From Rhodopirellula baltica (lineage in GTDB: Bacteria; Planctomycetota; Planctomycetia; Pirellulales; Pirellulaceae), in NCBI GenBank assembly GCA_002901265.1, contig PPHI01000048.1:1-64000 (forward strand): 64,000 nt of DNA. Reading direction: 5' to 3'. Each line of letters starts with the position of its first letter. Position 1 is the stretch's first letter. The translations under genes were made by a program, and so were the position numbers. Shown in pieces: positions 15,851 to 25,289 of the stretch. The notes beneath the pieces were generated by a model. The model saw only the letters and a program-made list of their open reading frames with translations, searched no databases and had not been told where the DNA came from.

Positions 15851-17584
15851 ATGCGTTCGCTACTTACAATCGCAATGGCAGTCGGCATTGCCTTTCAACT
15901 CTGTCCTGCAACTGCAGTCTGCCAAGATTCCGATGCCGGCACGAATTTGGCCGATCGTCGACTTTCGGGACAATCGGACCGCTACGTGGCCACAACGACA
16001 GCGAACCCAGGGATCCCGATTGACCAACTGCAAATCCTGGTTCGTCCCCTGACGAAGTCTGAATTGCAGGTCGAAGCCGACGCATGGTTCAAGTTATTGC
16101 GTGTCAAAGCGGCTCAAGTCGCGGCCGTTCGTTTGGGTGCGAAGAAAGCCACCCAAGCACTTGTTTCCGAAGACCAAAAGGTCGCGCAAGAATCAATTCG
16201 CGAAGCGGCAAAGATTGTTGACAAAGCAGCCGACAAGGCGGAGCAAACCGAGCAAGCGATCGTCGAAGAAGCAGCCGCTGAAAGCGGACAAACGGCTCGA
16301 CGTAGCGAAGAAAAACCTGCTGCCAACACACTTGATGAAGCTGCAACAGACTTGGGCTTAGACGCGTCTGCCGATGACAACGAACCACAAGCAGACGAGA
16401 ACGAAACACAGGCAGAACCCGCCGATGTAGGCACCGATGACACCGATACTGATGCCAAAACAATCGACACACCGAGCGACTCCGATCAGCCTGAACCTGT
16501 CCCGGCGGACGACAAAACGGACGGCGAGCCGGTCAACAAAGTCGAATCCGTCCGTGACCAACTTCTCGATGACGTGACGGCGTTGCAGGGCGAGCGAACC
16601 GCTTTAAGCGACCGACTCGAAATCGTACTCATGTCTTTGGAACTCAAAGGCGGCGATGTCCAAGAGTATCGCGACTACATCTATGCGATCTCTGGAATCG
16701 AATTGGATACGTCCGACGTCACCTCTGCGTGGAGCGGTCTCGTCGGTTGGCTGCGATCCAAAGAAGGTGGTCAGCGATGGGCATGGAACATTGTCCGATT
16801 TCTCGTCATTCTTCTGATCACTTGGATCATGTCGAGAATCGTTGCCAAAATTGTCAATTGGTTGCTCGATCGCAAGATCCGCTTGTCGCAACTGGCAGAA
16901 CGACTGATTTCGCAAACGGTAAAGAATGCGGTGCTGGCAATCGGATTTGCTGTCGCATTGACCGCCTTGGAAATCGATATCACGCCAATCGTCGCTGCAA
17001 TTGGTGCGACAGGCTTGGTGATTGGGCTCGCGCTCCAGGGCACGTTGAGCAACTTTGCATCCGGCCTGATGATCTTGATTAATCGACCATTTGATGTCGG
17101 CCATGTTGTCACCGCCGGAGGAATCACCGGGACGATCGACCAAATGAACTTGGTGTCGACGCGATTTCGAACGTTCGACAATCAAACGATCTACGTTCCC
17201 AATAACGAGATTTGGAACAACGTGATCACCAATATCACCGCAAACGCGAACCGCCGCGTGGATATGGAATTTGGGATCAGTTATGGCGACGACTTTGAAG
17301 AAGCGGAAGCGATCATCAAAGACATCGTCAATCAACACGAGCTTGTCTTAGAAGACCCCGAACCCGCCGTCGTCACCCATGCCCTCGCCGATTCGTCGGT
17401 CAATATCGTCTGCCGCCCCTGGGCGAAAACGAGTGACTGGTGGACCGTAAAAACAGATGTGACGCGTGCCGTCAAGAAACGCTTCGACGAGGCGGGAATT
17501 ACGATTCCCTATCCTCAGCAAGACATTCATATCCACCAAGTCTTGCCAAAGCCTGCTCAGCTTGAAAGCGTCCAGCCCGAGTGA
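15851..17584 (+). CDS. MscS-family mechanosensitive ion channel
   Basis: A 577-aa channel protein. It begins with a signal peptide (hydrophobic residues ~4-22). A periplasmic region of about 280 residues, Ala/Glu/Asp-rich with a helical or coiled-coil look and a low-complexity acidic stretch around residues 140-230, follows. Membrane helices start near residue 315. The pore helix and beta-domain are canonical: ATGLVIGLALQGTLSNFASG, then NRPFDVGHVVTAGGITGTI and VPNNEIWNNVITN. MscS channels open under membrane tension to release osmolytes on hypo-osmotic shock. The start is the ATG directly before the signal peptide. The extended N-terminal domain recalls MscK/YbdG-type large MscS proteins, but the sequence is not similar enough to name one. 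Confidence 0.92.
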   Translation: MRSLLTIAMAVGIAFQLCPATAVCQDSDAGTNLADRRLSGQSDRYVATTTANPGIPIDQLQILVRPLTKSELQVEADAWFKLLRVKAAQVAAVRLGAKKATQALVSEDQKVAQESIREAAKIVDKAADKAEQTEQAIVEEAAAESGQTARRSEEKPAANTLDEAATDLGLDASADDNEPQADENETQAEPADVGTDDTDTDAKTIDTPSDSDQPEPVPADDKTDGEPVNKVESVRDQLLDDVTALQGERTALSDRLEIVLMSLELKGGDVQEYRDYIYAISGIELDTSDVTSAWSGLVGWLRSKEGGQRWAWNIVRFLVILLITWIMSRIVAKIVNWLLDRKIRLSQLAERLISQTVKNAVLAIGFAVALTALEIDITPIVAAIGATGLVIGLALQGTLSNFASGLMILINRPFDVGHVVTAGGITGTIDQMNLVSTRFRTFDNQTIYVPNNEIWNNVITNITANANRRVDMEFGISYGDDFEEAEAIIKDIVNQHELVLEDPEPAVVTHALADSSVNIVCRPWAKTSDWWTVKTDVTRAVKKRFDEAGITIPYPQQDIHIHQVLPKPAQLESVQPE

Positions 17585-17714
17585 AATATCGGCGTCGATT
17601 AGACCGTCGGACCGGACTTGCATAGCTTGTCAACTTTCGAATGTCGCCATTCGCTTCGCGAGAATAGCCACCCCTGCCGCTGGTTGTGCGCAGCTGGGGT
17701 GACCGTGACAGGCA

Positions 17715-18140
17715 TCAGTTCACCAATTTCGCGTCCATCGATATTTCGGCATTCAGCAAACGAGAGACTGGACAGCCAGCTTTCGCCTCATTGGCGCACT
17801 TGTTGAACGCCTCTTCGGTCGCGCCCGGGATCTTGGCGGACAGATCCAAATGAACTTTGGTAATCGTAGGGCCGGCATCGGTCTTTTCGAGTGTGACCGT
17901 CGCGGTCGTGTCGATGGCTTCAGCGGTCATGTCGTTCTGACCGAGGATGTTCGAGAGCGCCATCGAGAAGCATCCCGCATGTGCCGCCGCGATCAACTCC
18001 TCGGGGTTTGTTCCCTCAGCGTCTTCGAATCGCATGCTGAATTCGTACGGCGTTTCTTTCAAAGCACCGCTTTCGGTGCTGAGTTTTCCTTTGCCGTCTT
18101 TCAGACCGCCTTGCCAATGTGCTGATGCTTTGCTTTCCAT
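17715..18140 (-). CDS. OsmC/Ohr-family peroxide-detoxifying protein
   Basis: A 141-aa OsmC-type protein. The two redox cysteines are Cys57 in AAHAGCFSMALS and Cys123 in AKAGCPVSRLL; an extra Cys115 lies nearby. OsmC/Ohr proteins reduce organic hydroperoxides in the cytoplasm. The block TNPEELIAAAHAGCF points to OsmC rather than Ohr. The ATG at 18140 follows AAGGAATC and is preferred to the longer open frame upstream, which would run into the divergent promoter region. It is divergent from a Bcp-type peroxiredoxin gene across 158 bases. Confidence 0.92.
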   Translation of the reverse strand: MESKASAHWQGGLKDGKGKLSTESGALKETPYEFSMRFEDAEGTNPEELIAAAHAGCFSMALSNILGQNDMTAEAIDTTATVTLEKTDAGPTITKVHLDLSAKIPGATEEAFNKCANEAKAGCPVSRLLNAEISMDAKLVN

Positions 18141-18298
18141 GATGATTCCTTGGGTGTGGTTGGAGTAGCACTTTACCGATGCGACAACCGCCCCCGCCGT
18201 TGGACGCACTGTCACAATTTGTGCGAACGGGTATATTCCCCGTTCCATCTCGACACCCACCTTTAAACACGAACTCCGCACCACGAGGACTCGATCCA

Positions 18299-18775
18299 AT
18301 GGCTGAATGGCTCGAACCAGGCACGAAAGCACCTGCATTCACCTTGAAAGATCACGAGGGAAATAAAGTCAAACTGAGTGACTTAAAAGGCAATCCCGTC
18401 GTGCTTTATTTCTATCCCAAAGACGACACCCCCGGATGCACCAAAGAAGCATGTGCGTTCCGCGATCGTTACGACGAAATGAAAACGCTTGGTGCCCAAT
18501 TGTTTGGTGTCAGCGCTGACTCGGCCGAAAGCCATGCCGCGTTCCGGGACAAGTACGAATTACCGTTCCCGTTGCTGGTCGATGAAAAGCACACCATGAT
18601 GGAAAAGTATGGTGCGTGGCGAGAGAAGAACATGTACGGCAAAAAGTCGATGGGGATTCAACGCAGCACCTACTTGATCGACGCCGACGGTAAAATCGCA
18701 AAAGTCTGGAAACGAGTCCAAGTCGACGGACATGATCAAAAAGTGATCGAAGCGTTGACCGCTCTTAACGGCTAG
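18299..18775 (+). CDS. bcp: Thioredoxin-dependent thiol peroxidase (Bcp/PrxQ)
   Basis: A 158-aa peroxiredoxin of the Bcp/PrxQ group. The peroxidatic Cys47 and resolving Cys52 are in [14 protein letters not shown], and the family block [13 protein letters not shown] is intact. It reduces hydrogen peroxide and organic peroxides using thioredoxin. The frame is open upstream to 18179, but the ATG at 18299 starts exactly at the conserved N-terminus. It is divergent from osmC, which suggests shared oxidative-stress control, and convergent with the patatin gene 34 bases away. Confidence 0.94.
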   Translation: MAEWLEPGTKAPAFTLKDHEGNKVKLSDLKGNPVVLYFYPKDDTPGCTKEACAFRDRYDEMKTLGAQLFGVSADSAESHAAFRDKYELPFPLLVDEKHTMMEKYGAWREKNMYGKKSMGIQRSTYLIDADGKIAKVWKRVQVDGHDQKVIEALTALNG

Positions 18776-18809
18776 CTCGAATTCCGACGCGTCAATTCGC
18801 GATCGATTC

Positions 18810-19784
18810 TCATTTCACCTTGGCGAGACTCTCTGCCAAAGTCTGCTTTCCGGCGGCAAAACCGAGCTCGATTAGTCGTTCGGGACGCGTGAAGTCATAC
18901 CAAGGATACTCGCCAACCGAAGGGCGGATAATTAAGTCCGCCATGGTCAGTGCATGGCGTCGACAGATCAATTCGCCCAGCTCTTCCATTCGAAGCATCA
19001 CATCAACGGCGGTCCGGTATGTCGCTTCCTTGCGAAGGTAACTGCTGACATCGACGGCGATGGTCGAATGGCAACCGTAGGATTTTGCCATTTGAATCGG
19101 TAGCGAATCGAGCACGCCGATGTCCGTCAACAACATGTCGTCCCATTCAACAGGTGGGAAGAATCCCGGGATCGACATCGATGCCAAAATCGCCTTTCGC
19201 AAAGGGCCATTTTCAATCACCACCCGCTGGCCGCTGACAAGGTCGGCTGCGACGATTCCTAGCGGGACTTCTGTTTCGTTAACGTCGATGTCTGGAATCA
19301 GCTGTTCGATGGCATCCAGCAACAAAACGTTCGACAGCAGGTTTGGACCGGTTACGATCCGCGAGAATCGACGTCCATTGCCCATCATTCGTTCCAACCG
19401 TCGATACCAACTGGCAAACCAATTCAACGGTCCCGCGGTGTCTTCGTGATCCTTTCCACGTTTTCCCAAACGCTCGGCGAGCCGCGCGAGTGTCTCGCAG
19501 CGTCCTGAAAACGTAGGGGATTGCAACAATCCAACGACTTTGGATTCAACCCGTGAAATGTTCGTGTCAAGTGCGCACAAGCTGCCCATCAGGCTGCCGA
19601 TACTGACTCCGACAATTCGCTCGACTCGAATGCCTGTCGATGTGATCGCACGCATCACGCCAAGGTGAGCGAGGCCACGGGCGCCCCCTCCCCCCAACGC
19701 TACCGCTACGCCGCTTTGCCGAAGATCGGCTTGGGCGCGCAGCGAGCGACGCAGCGATGTGTCAACAAACGTTTCCATTCCCAT
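18810..19784 (-). CDS. Patatin-like phospholipase (RssA/NTE family)
   Basis: A 324-aa patatin-domain protein. The oxyanion motif GGGGARG is at residues 31-37, the nucleophile elbow GVSIGS has Ser61, and the catalytic Asp lies in LLTDIGVLDSLP (DIG in place of the usual DGG/DGA). Such enzymes hydrolyse acyl esters of phospholipids or lysophospholipids, so it could supply fatty acids to the beta-oxidation operon just upstream on the same strand. It starts 27 bases after the acyl-CoA dehydrogenase stop and may be the fifth gene of that transcript. No signal peptide or membrane segment is visible, so it is probably cytoplasmic. Confidence 0.9.
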   Translation of the reverse strand: MGMETFVDTSLRRSLRAQADLRQSGVAVALGGGGARGLAHLGVMRAITSTGIRVERIVGVSIGSLMGSLCALDTNISRVESKVVGLLQSPTFSGRCETLARLAERLGKRGKDHEDTAGPLNWFASWYRRLERMMGNGRRFSRIVTGPNLLSNVLLLDAIEQLIPDIDVNETEVPLGIVAADLVSGQRVVIENGPLRKAILASMSIPGFFPPVEWDDMLLTDIGVLDSLPIQMAKSYGCHSTIAVDVSSYLRKEATYRTAVDVMLRMEELGELICRRHALTMADLIIRPSVGEYPWYDFTRPERLIELGFAAGKQTLAESLAKVK

Positions 19785-19811
19785 GATCAGCTCCCAGGAA
19801 TCGCAACCGCA

Positions 19812-21806
19812 CTAGTACGACTGAAGGATTCGTCCGGCGGTTGTACCGTCCAATTCGCTCCAGCCAGTTGAGGCGATTTGCTCGCCCAGTTTTGTCACCT
19901 GACGGAACTCGGAATCGGTAGGCAATCCGCCCGTGATGCGTCGGCGAAGTCGGCGACAAACGGCATCGGCCGCTTGGCGAGTCAGCGGATCGCTGTGCCG
20001 CGATGCGTAGAGGGCGGTCACCAATATCGTCACCGCGTCCTGTACCTGAGCTGACAAGGCAGTCATACGGCATTGACGATCTGCGAGTTTCAATTGGTAA
20101 CGCCGCATCGCGTCACTGATTCTGACCCCGCAATCCGAGAGGTAGCGCTGTGCGAACCGAATATGTTTCAGCATTGATTCGTCACAATCGCGGAGAACGT
20201 CATCGTCCTCCCAGTATGCCGAGCGCACGCATTTCGCCGAGTACCAGGCTGTGTACTTCGCCATCGGGCCCCGCAACGCCCAAACATGCTTGGGGTTTGT
20301 GAAGTTCGGACGACGAACGCCGAGGTCGTGCAACGTCCTGCCGATCGGTTCGAAAAATCGTTTCCCATGATCTTTGACCAAAGACTTGAAAAACGCCATC
20401 GCCAACATCTCCCCTTCGCCTTCGTAGATGCACGGCGCGAGGAAATCATGGACGTTGTCACCAAACAAATGTCCTTGCAAGAATGAGCGGCCGCCATGTG
20501 TCTTCATGAACAGCTCAATGGCCGCTTCTTTCTGCGCTTCGCTCCCAAAGATCTTTGCGACAATACACTCCATCTCGCCACGATAACCTTCGTCGAGCAA
20601 CCAAGCACACCAATCGGTTAGTGCGTCCGCCGCGACAATCAAACCCGCGAGATGTCCGATCCGGCGCCGGACCAATTCACGTCGATCGATCGCTTGTCCG
20701 TAGGTGCTACGATAAGCTGCCCAAGGCAACATTTCCGCAAGCATCCAACGCATCGCCCCGGCTGCGTTCGCACACAGCGACACCCGACCGAGGTTTAATC
20801 CGTGATAGGCAATCGTCAAACCGTCTCCTCGCGTCGGCATCAGACGATTCGCTGCCGGCACGCGAAAGTTTTTAAATACCAGACCGTTATTTTCGGCACG
20901 ACGGAGCGCGAAAATCTGATAGCGATTGATGCGAAACTGTTCTGTTTCTTGTTCCGGTAGCTCAGCCACCAACACACTCGGAACACCATCGATTTTACAA
21001 ACCAATCCGATCGTTCTTCCGAACGTCGCGTTGGTAATAAACAGCTTTTCGCCGTTGACCACATAGTGATCTCCGTCCAACGTCGCCGTCGTCTTTAAAG
21101 CTGTCAGGTCGCTACCGGCGCCAGGCTCAGTCAATGCAAACGCGGAAAGACGTGACCCGTCAGCGAGTCCCGGAAGAAATCGCCTTTTCTGATCTTCGTT
21201 CCCAAACGAACGCACAGGGTCAACGGCCCCAATGCATCCATGAACGGATGCCAGGCCAGCAACGGTGGGATCGATCATGGACATTCGTGTGATCATCTTT
21301 GCGAATTGTCGCATCGACGCGCCGCTACCGCCAAACTCCTTATCGACGAGCAATCCCCAGTAGCCTGCATTGGCGAGTTGTTTGAAAACAGAGTCACTTA
21401 CCTTGCCGCGATCGTCAAACAAGCGGTCTGCGTCGCGTGCTTGCTGAACCACTGCCAAAGATCGATTCACGACGGCTTGGACATCATCATCGTGGGGTAC
21501 CGCACCGGCGACAAATGTGTCGGTGTCGACGGTGTTTTCCCAAACCGCGCGGTGAACCGGGCTGTTGACGGTCTTGTATTGCTCGGCGAACAAGTCTTCG
21601 ACTTGGTCGTCAGCCGAGTCGATCACACCCGTGCGGGACGCTTCGTCAGCGGAAGCCCCGCCAAGCCTGAGTGCGACCTCCGCAAACGATTCGCCTTCGC
21701 GAGCGTCTACTTGAGTCGGTTCACGTTCCGGCAATCCCGGCACCGCTGTTGCTGGTACCGGGTCAGGATGCGTCGATCCCGAGGAGGAAGAAATGTCCAG
21801 ACTCAT
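19812..21806 (-). CDS. Acyl-CoA dehydrogenase, long form
   Basis: A 664-aa FAD-dependent acyl-CoA dehydrogenase that catalyses the first step of beta-oxidation. After ~100 non-family residues come the ACAD blocks: ALTEPGAGSDLTALKT (signature 1, flavin and substrate contact), GEKLFITNATF, then the helical C-domain with the acyl-binding region. A C-terminal extension of ~150 residues brings it closer to the long VLCAD type than to ~380-aa short forms. It is translationally coupled to fadJ: its ATG overlaps the fadJ stop (ATGA) and a GGAG lies seven bases upstream. It is the last clear gene of the four-gene beta-oxidation operon. Confidence 0.93.
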   Translation of the reverse strand: MSLDISSSSGSTHPDPVPATAVPGLPEREPTQVDAREGESFAEVALRLGGASADEASRTGVIDSADDQVEDLFAEQYKTVNSPVHRAVWENTVDTDTFVAGAVPHDDDVQAVVNRSLAVVQQARDADRLFDDRGKVSDSVFKQLANAGYWGLLVDKEFGGSGASMRQFAKMITRMSMIDPTVAGLASVHGCIGAVDPVRSFGNEDQKRRFLPGLADGSRLSAFALTEPGAGSDLTALKTTATLDGDHYVVNGEKLFITNATFGRTIGLVCKIDGVPSVLVAELPEQETEQFRINRYQIFALRRAENNGLVFKNFRVPAANRLMPTRGDGLTIAYHGLNLGRVSLCANAAGAMRWMLAEMLPWAAYRSTYGQAIDRRELVRRRIGHLAGLIVAADALTDWCAWLLDEGYRGEMECIVAKIFGSEAQKEAAIELFMKTHGGRSFLQGHLFGDNVHDFLAPCIYEGEGEMLAMAFFKSLVKDHGKRFFEPIGRTLHDLGVRRPNFTNPKHVWALRGPMAKYTAWYSAKCVRSAYWEDDDVLRDCDESMLKHIRFAQRYLSDCGVRISDAMRRYQLKLADRQCRMTALSAQVQDAVTILVTALYASRHSDPLTRQAADAVCRRLRRRITGGLPTDSEFRQVTKLGEQIASTGWSELDGTTAGRILQSY

Positions 21807-23980
21807 AGTAGTTCTCCTTGTTTCATCAACGAGGTGTCTTGGCCGTTTACAGCCCGAACGGGTTCATAGGTTTCGAACCGTTCTCCAAGCTGCAGTGCGA
21901 GTCGAGCCAAATTGGCGTTGAAGTGCGCATGACCAATTTCGTGGATGACTTGCATGGGCCCGCCAAGCTGGGGCGCAAAGCCGGTCCCGAGCACCATCCC
22001 AAGATCGATCGCCCATTCGCTTTCGACGACACCTTCGGCCAAGCAACGTGTGGCTTCGAGCAGCATTGGATAAACCAAACGACGTTGGATATCCGTCAGT
22101 CCGTCCTCAATAAAATCGATCGAAGCGGGCGGCTGAACAAAGTAGCTGACCAGCTTTCGACCTGATCGCGGTTTAGGACGCTTTCCGCCGTAGCGATAGA
22201 ACCCACTGCCGGACTTGCATCCCAAATCACCACGGCCGACGAAGTCTCCCAAAATGGTCGAGATCGTCCCGGCGGCCGGCATCATCTGCTGAAGTGTTCC
22301 TGCCACGTGGAGTGCGACATCTAGACCAACTTTGTCGAGCAATCGCAGTGGCCCCATCGGCATCCCGAAAGTCCGCATTTCGTCGTCAATCGTTTTGACG
22401 TCGAAGCCTTGCTGGACCATCAAGACTGCTTCACCCAAATAGGGAAACAGGATTCGATTGACTAAGAAGCCAGGCGAGTCCTTCGTCACGATCGGCGTCT
22501 TGCCCAAAGACTTGACGAACCCGACCAATTTCGCGATCGTTGCATCACTGGTCTGATCACCGCGAATGACTTCAACCAATTCCATCCGCGACACCGGATT
22601 GAAGAAGTGCAGACCTGCGAAACGTTTCGGATAGCGGAGCACGCTTGCCATCTCAGATACCGACAAAGCCGAAGTGTTGGTGGCAATGACGGCCGACTTT
22701 CCGATCGAAGATTCGAGGTCTCGCAACACCGATTTCTTGACATCCATTCGTTCAACAATCGCTTCAATCACACAACTTGCGTCGGACAAATCCGCCATGC
22801 TTTCGCTGACCATGACGGCAGACTTCAATCGCTCCGATTGCTCGCGATCCATGCCTTTGTGTTCGGCATACTCGTTGACCAGTTGATCCACCCGATTTCG
22901 AGCGGCATCCGCAGTCATCTTGTTCGCTTCCTTGATGGTCGACGGATACCCGCGTGTTGCCGCACAGTGCGCAATGCCAGCTCCCATTACACCGCCGCCG
23001 ATCACGCCTAAACGACGAATCGGGTCTTGATGAAGCAATTGAGAATGGTCGGTCACCCAAGTTTTCAATTGGCGTGATCGTTCTTTTGCAAAGAACAATC
23101 TCAGCAGATTTCGGCATGCCGGTGTGAACAACAGTTTTTTGAACTCGGCGCGTTCCGTTTCGTAGCCTCGGTCGTCGTTTTCAAACGATTCAGAGATCGC
23201 CTTGATCGCTGACGAGAGAGCCGGGAAATGCACTGCCTGTTTGGCAATCGATCGCTCGGCGATCGCAACGATTTGCTGACGAACGAATTCGTTCGCTTGA
23301 AGACGATTCTTTACGCCTCGTCCGATCGCAAAGACGCTGTGCAATTCGTCACCGTGCAGGAGATGGTTGATCACTTCCAGCAATTCGTCACGCCAACGGT
23401 CAGGCGCGATGGCCTTGTCCACCAATCCGATCGAGCTCGCCGCCTGGGCCGAAACATGCAACCCTTTCAAAATCATCTGTAGCGAATGTTTTAGACCGAT
23501 CAAACGAGTCAGACGTTGGGTACCACCCCAGCCTGGGATCAGCCCCAACTTGATTTCAGGCAGTCCCAGTTTGGTGCTACTGTTGTCGCGGGCGATCCGA
23601 TAATCGCAGGCGAGCGCGAGTTCCAAACCGCCGCCCAAACAGGGCCCATGGATCACTGCCAACGTCGGCACTGCGAGTTTCTCGATCCGCGCAAATAGCC
23701 TCTGTCCAGCCACCAGCAGCTGCTCTGCTTGCGACTTGTTGGAAATACTTTCGATGATCGACACGTCTGCACCGGCAAAGAAGCCACTCTCTTTGCCGCT
23801 TTTGAATACGACGAGTTTGACGTCTTTGCGAGCCTCCAGGTCGGTGATGGCAGCGTCGAGCTCGTTCATCACATCGGCATTGATGACGTTCAAGGGACGT
23901 CCAGGAACGTCAATCACGATTCGCAAGACACCTGCATCGTCGCAGTGGACATTCAATGTTTGATAAGTTTGCTTGGTCAT
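21803..23980 (-). CDS. fadJ: Multifunctional fatty-acid oxidation enzyme (enoyl-CoA hydratase / 3-hydroxyacyl-CoA dehydrogenase)
   Basis: A 725-aa FadB/FadJ-type alpha subunit. Residues ~1-200 are a crotonase-fold hydratase with the oxyanion block LGGGLELALACDYRIA and the catalytic LPEIKLGLIPGWGG. From residue ~325 the NAD-binding domain starts with VIGGGVMGAGIAH, followed by the dehydrogenase motif GLHFFNPVSRMELVEVI and the C-terminal 3HCDH domains. It hydrates enoyl-CoA and oxidises 3-hydroxyacyl-CoA. The ATG at 23980 lies four bases after the thiolase stop, and its own stop overlaps the next gene. The order thiolase-alpha subunit matches fadI-fadJ. The symbol is by resemblance. Confidence 0.92.
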   Translation of the reverse strand: MTKQTYQTLNVHCDDAGVLRIVIDVPGRPLNVINADVMNELDAAITDLEARKDVKLVVFKSGKESGFFAGADVSIIESISNKSQAEQLLVAGQRLFARIEKLAVPTLAVIHGPCLGGGLELALACDYRIARDNSSTKLGLPEIKLGLIPGWGGTQRLTRLIGLKHSLQMILKGLHVSAQAASSIGLVDKAIAPDRWRDELLEVINHLLHGDELHSVFAIGRGVKNRLQANEFVRQQIVAIAERSIAKQAVHFPALSSAIKAISESFENDDRGYETERAEFKKLLFTPACRNLLRLFFAKERSRQLKTWVTDHSQLLHQDPIRRLGVIGGGVMGAGIAHCAATRGYPSTIKEANKMTADAARNRVDQLVNEYAEHKGMDREQSERLKSAVMVSESMADLSDASCVIEAIVERMDVKKSVLRDLESSIGKSAVIATNTSALSVSEMASVLRYPKRFAGLHFFNPVSRMELVEVIRGDQTSDATIAKLVGFVKSLGKTPIVTKDSPGFLVNRILFPYLGEAVLMVQQGFDVKTIDDEMRTFGMPMGPLRLLDKVGLDVALHVAGTLQQMMPAAGTISTILGDFVGRGDLGCKSGSGFYRYGGKRPKPRSGRKLVSYFVQPPASIDFIEDGLTDIQRRLVYPMLLEATRCLAEGVVESEWAIDLGMVLGTGFAPQLGGPMQVIHEIGHAHFNANLARLALQLGERFETYEPVRAVNGQDTSLMKQGELL

Positions 23981-23984
23981 TTTT

Positions 23985-25289
23985 TCAGCCCTCAAGATTA
24001 GTTTCGACCATCATCGCCACGCCCTGCCCACCGCCCACACACAGCGTCGCCAACCCACGTCTGCCTCCTGCTTCACGCAACGAACGCAACAAAGTCAGGA
24101 TCAATCGTGTCCCAGTCATTCCGACCGGGTGCCCCAGCGCAATAGCGCCCCCGTGGGTATTCAATTTCTCGTTCGTAAATTCCCCTAGCGCCTGAGAGCG
24201 TCCCAATTCGTTTCGAGCAAATTCGGTCGATGTGGCTGCCCTCTGGCATGCCAATACTTGTGCCGCAAAGGCTTCGTTGATTTCGACCAAATCAAAATCC
24301 TGTAGCGTCATTCCGGTTTGATTCAGCAGTTTTGCCGTTGCATAAACCGGCCCTAGCCCCATCCGATGCGGGTCGCAACCGGCAACGCTTGACGCAGTGA
24401 CAAAACCGAGTGGCTGGTCAAATCGTTTGGATGTTTCCAAATCCGTCAGCAGTAGTGCGGCTGCGCCATCGGTCAACGGGCAACTATTCCCGGCGGTCAC
24501 CGTGCCGCCACGCTGGAAAATCGGCTTCAGCTTCGCGAGTTGCTCCATCGATTGTCCGTCGCGCGGTCCGTTGTCCTTTTCGAACACGGTCGAACGCAGC
24601 GGAAACGGTTCGATCTCGCCAGACAGAAAACATCGCTGACGGGCGGCGGCCGCTCGTTGGTGGCTCTGCAGAGCAAACGCATCCTGCTCCTCGCGATTGA
24701 TTCCAAATTCCTTGGCAAGCAACTCTGCCGTTTCTCCCATATTCAATTGACTGACCGGATCGGTTAGTCCCAACTGCACACCGGGCACCGGCCGAAAGTG
24801 TCGTGGACGAAACTTTGCCAACGTACGTAGACGCTTCGAAAACGTCTTGCTCTTGGACAGTTGGATCCAAAGTCGAGCTGCTTCAGGACTGACCAACATT
24901 GGAATTTGTGACATCGACTCTGTCCCACCTGCGATCACCATCGTGGAGCGTCCGGACGCAAGTGCTTGCCAAGCACCAATGACCGATTCCATCCCGGAAG
25001 CACAGTTCCGGTTCACGGTGTGGGCAATCCGATCTTTTGGAATTCCTGCGGAGAGTGCGATGACACGAGCGATGTTCGCTGCATCTGGCGGTCCTGAAAC
25101 ATTCCCCATGATGACTTCATCAACTTGACGAAAGTTAAAATCGTCGGTCTTTGCCATCGCACGTTTGATCACAGACGTGACAACGTGGGTACCGAGTTCT
25201 ACTGCTGATACGCGTTCTAACTCGGTAAACGCTTTCGCCATCGGAGTGCGGACGCCTTCGATCACCGCCAGCGGCATTTGATTACTCAT
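23985..25289 (-). CDS. fadI: Acetyl-CoA acyltransferase (3-ketoacyl-CoA thiolase)
   Basis: A 434-aa thiolase. The nucleophilic Cys is in NRNCASGMES, the His motif is GGAIALGHPVGMTGTR and the second Cys is in LCVGGGQG. The middle block LRPRHFRPVP-like region and the length (FadI of E. coli is 436 aa) favour FadI over FadA. It cleaves 3-ketoacyl-CoA to acetyl-CoA and the shortened acyl-CoA. The ATG at 25289 has GGAG nine bases upstream and overlaps the end of the acyl-CoA ligase gene by eight bases. fadJ follows after four bases. Confidence 0.92.
   Translation of the reverse strand: MSNQMPLAVIEGVRTPMAKAFTELERVSAVELGTHVVTSVIKRAMAKTDDFNFRQVDEVIMGNVSGPPDAANIARVIALSAGIPKDRIAHTVNRNCASGMESVIGAWQALASGRSTMVIAGGTESMSQIPMLVSPEAARLWIQLSKSKTFSKRLRTLAKFRPRHFRPVPGVQLGLTDPVSQLNMGETAELLAKEFGINREEQDAFALQSHQRAAAARQRCFLSGEIEPFPLRSTVFEKDNGPRDGQSMEQLAKLKPIFQRGGTVTAGNSCPLTDGAAALLLTDLETSKRFDQPLGFVTASSVAGCDPHRMGLGPVYATAKLLNQTGMTLQDFDLVEINEAFAAQVLACQRAATSTEFARNELGRSQALGEFTNEKLNTHGGAIALGHPVGMTGTRLILTLLRSLREAGGRRGLATLCVGGGQGVAMMVETNLEG

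Noticed and set aside
16604-17338. Minus-strand open frame across the MscS gene
   Set aside because: Antisense to conserved channel domain; composition is that of a frame shadow.
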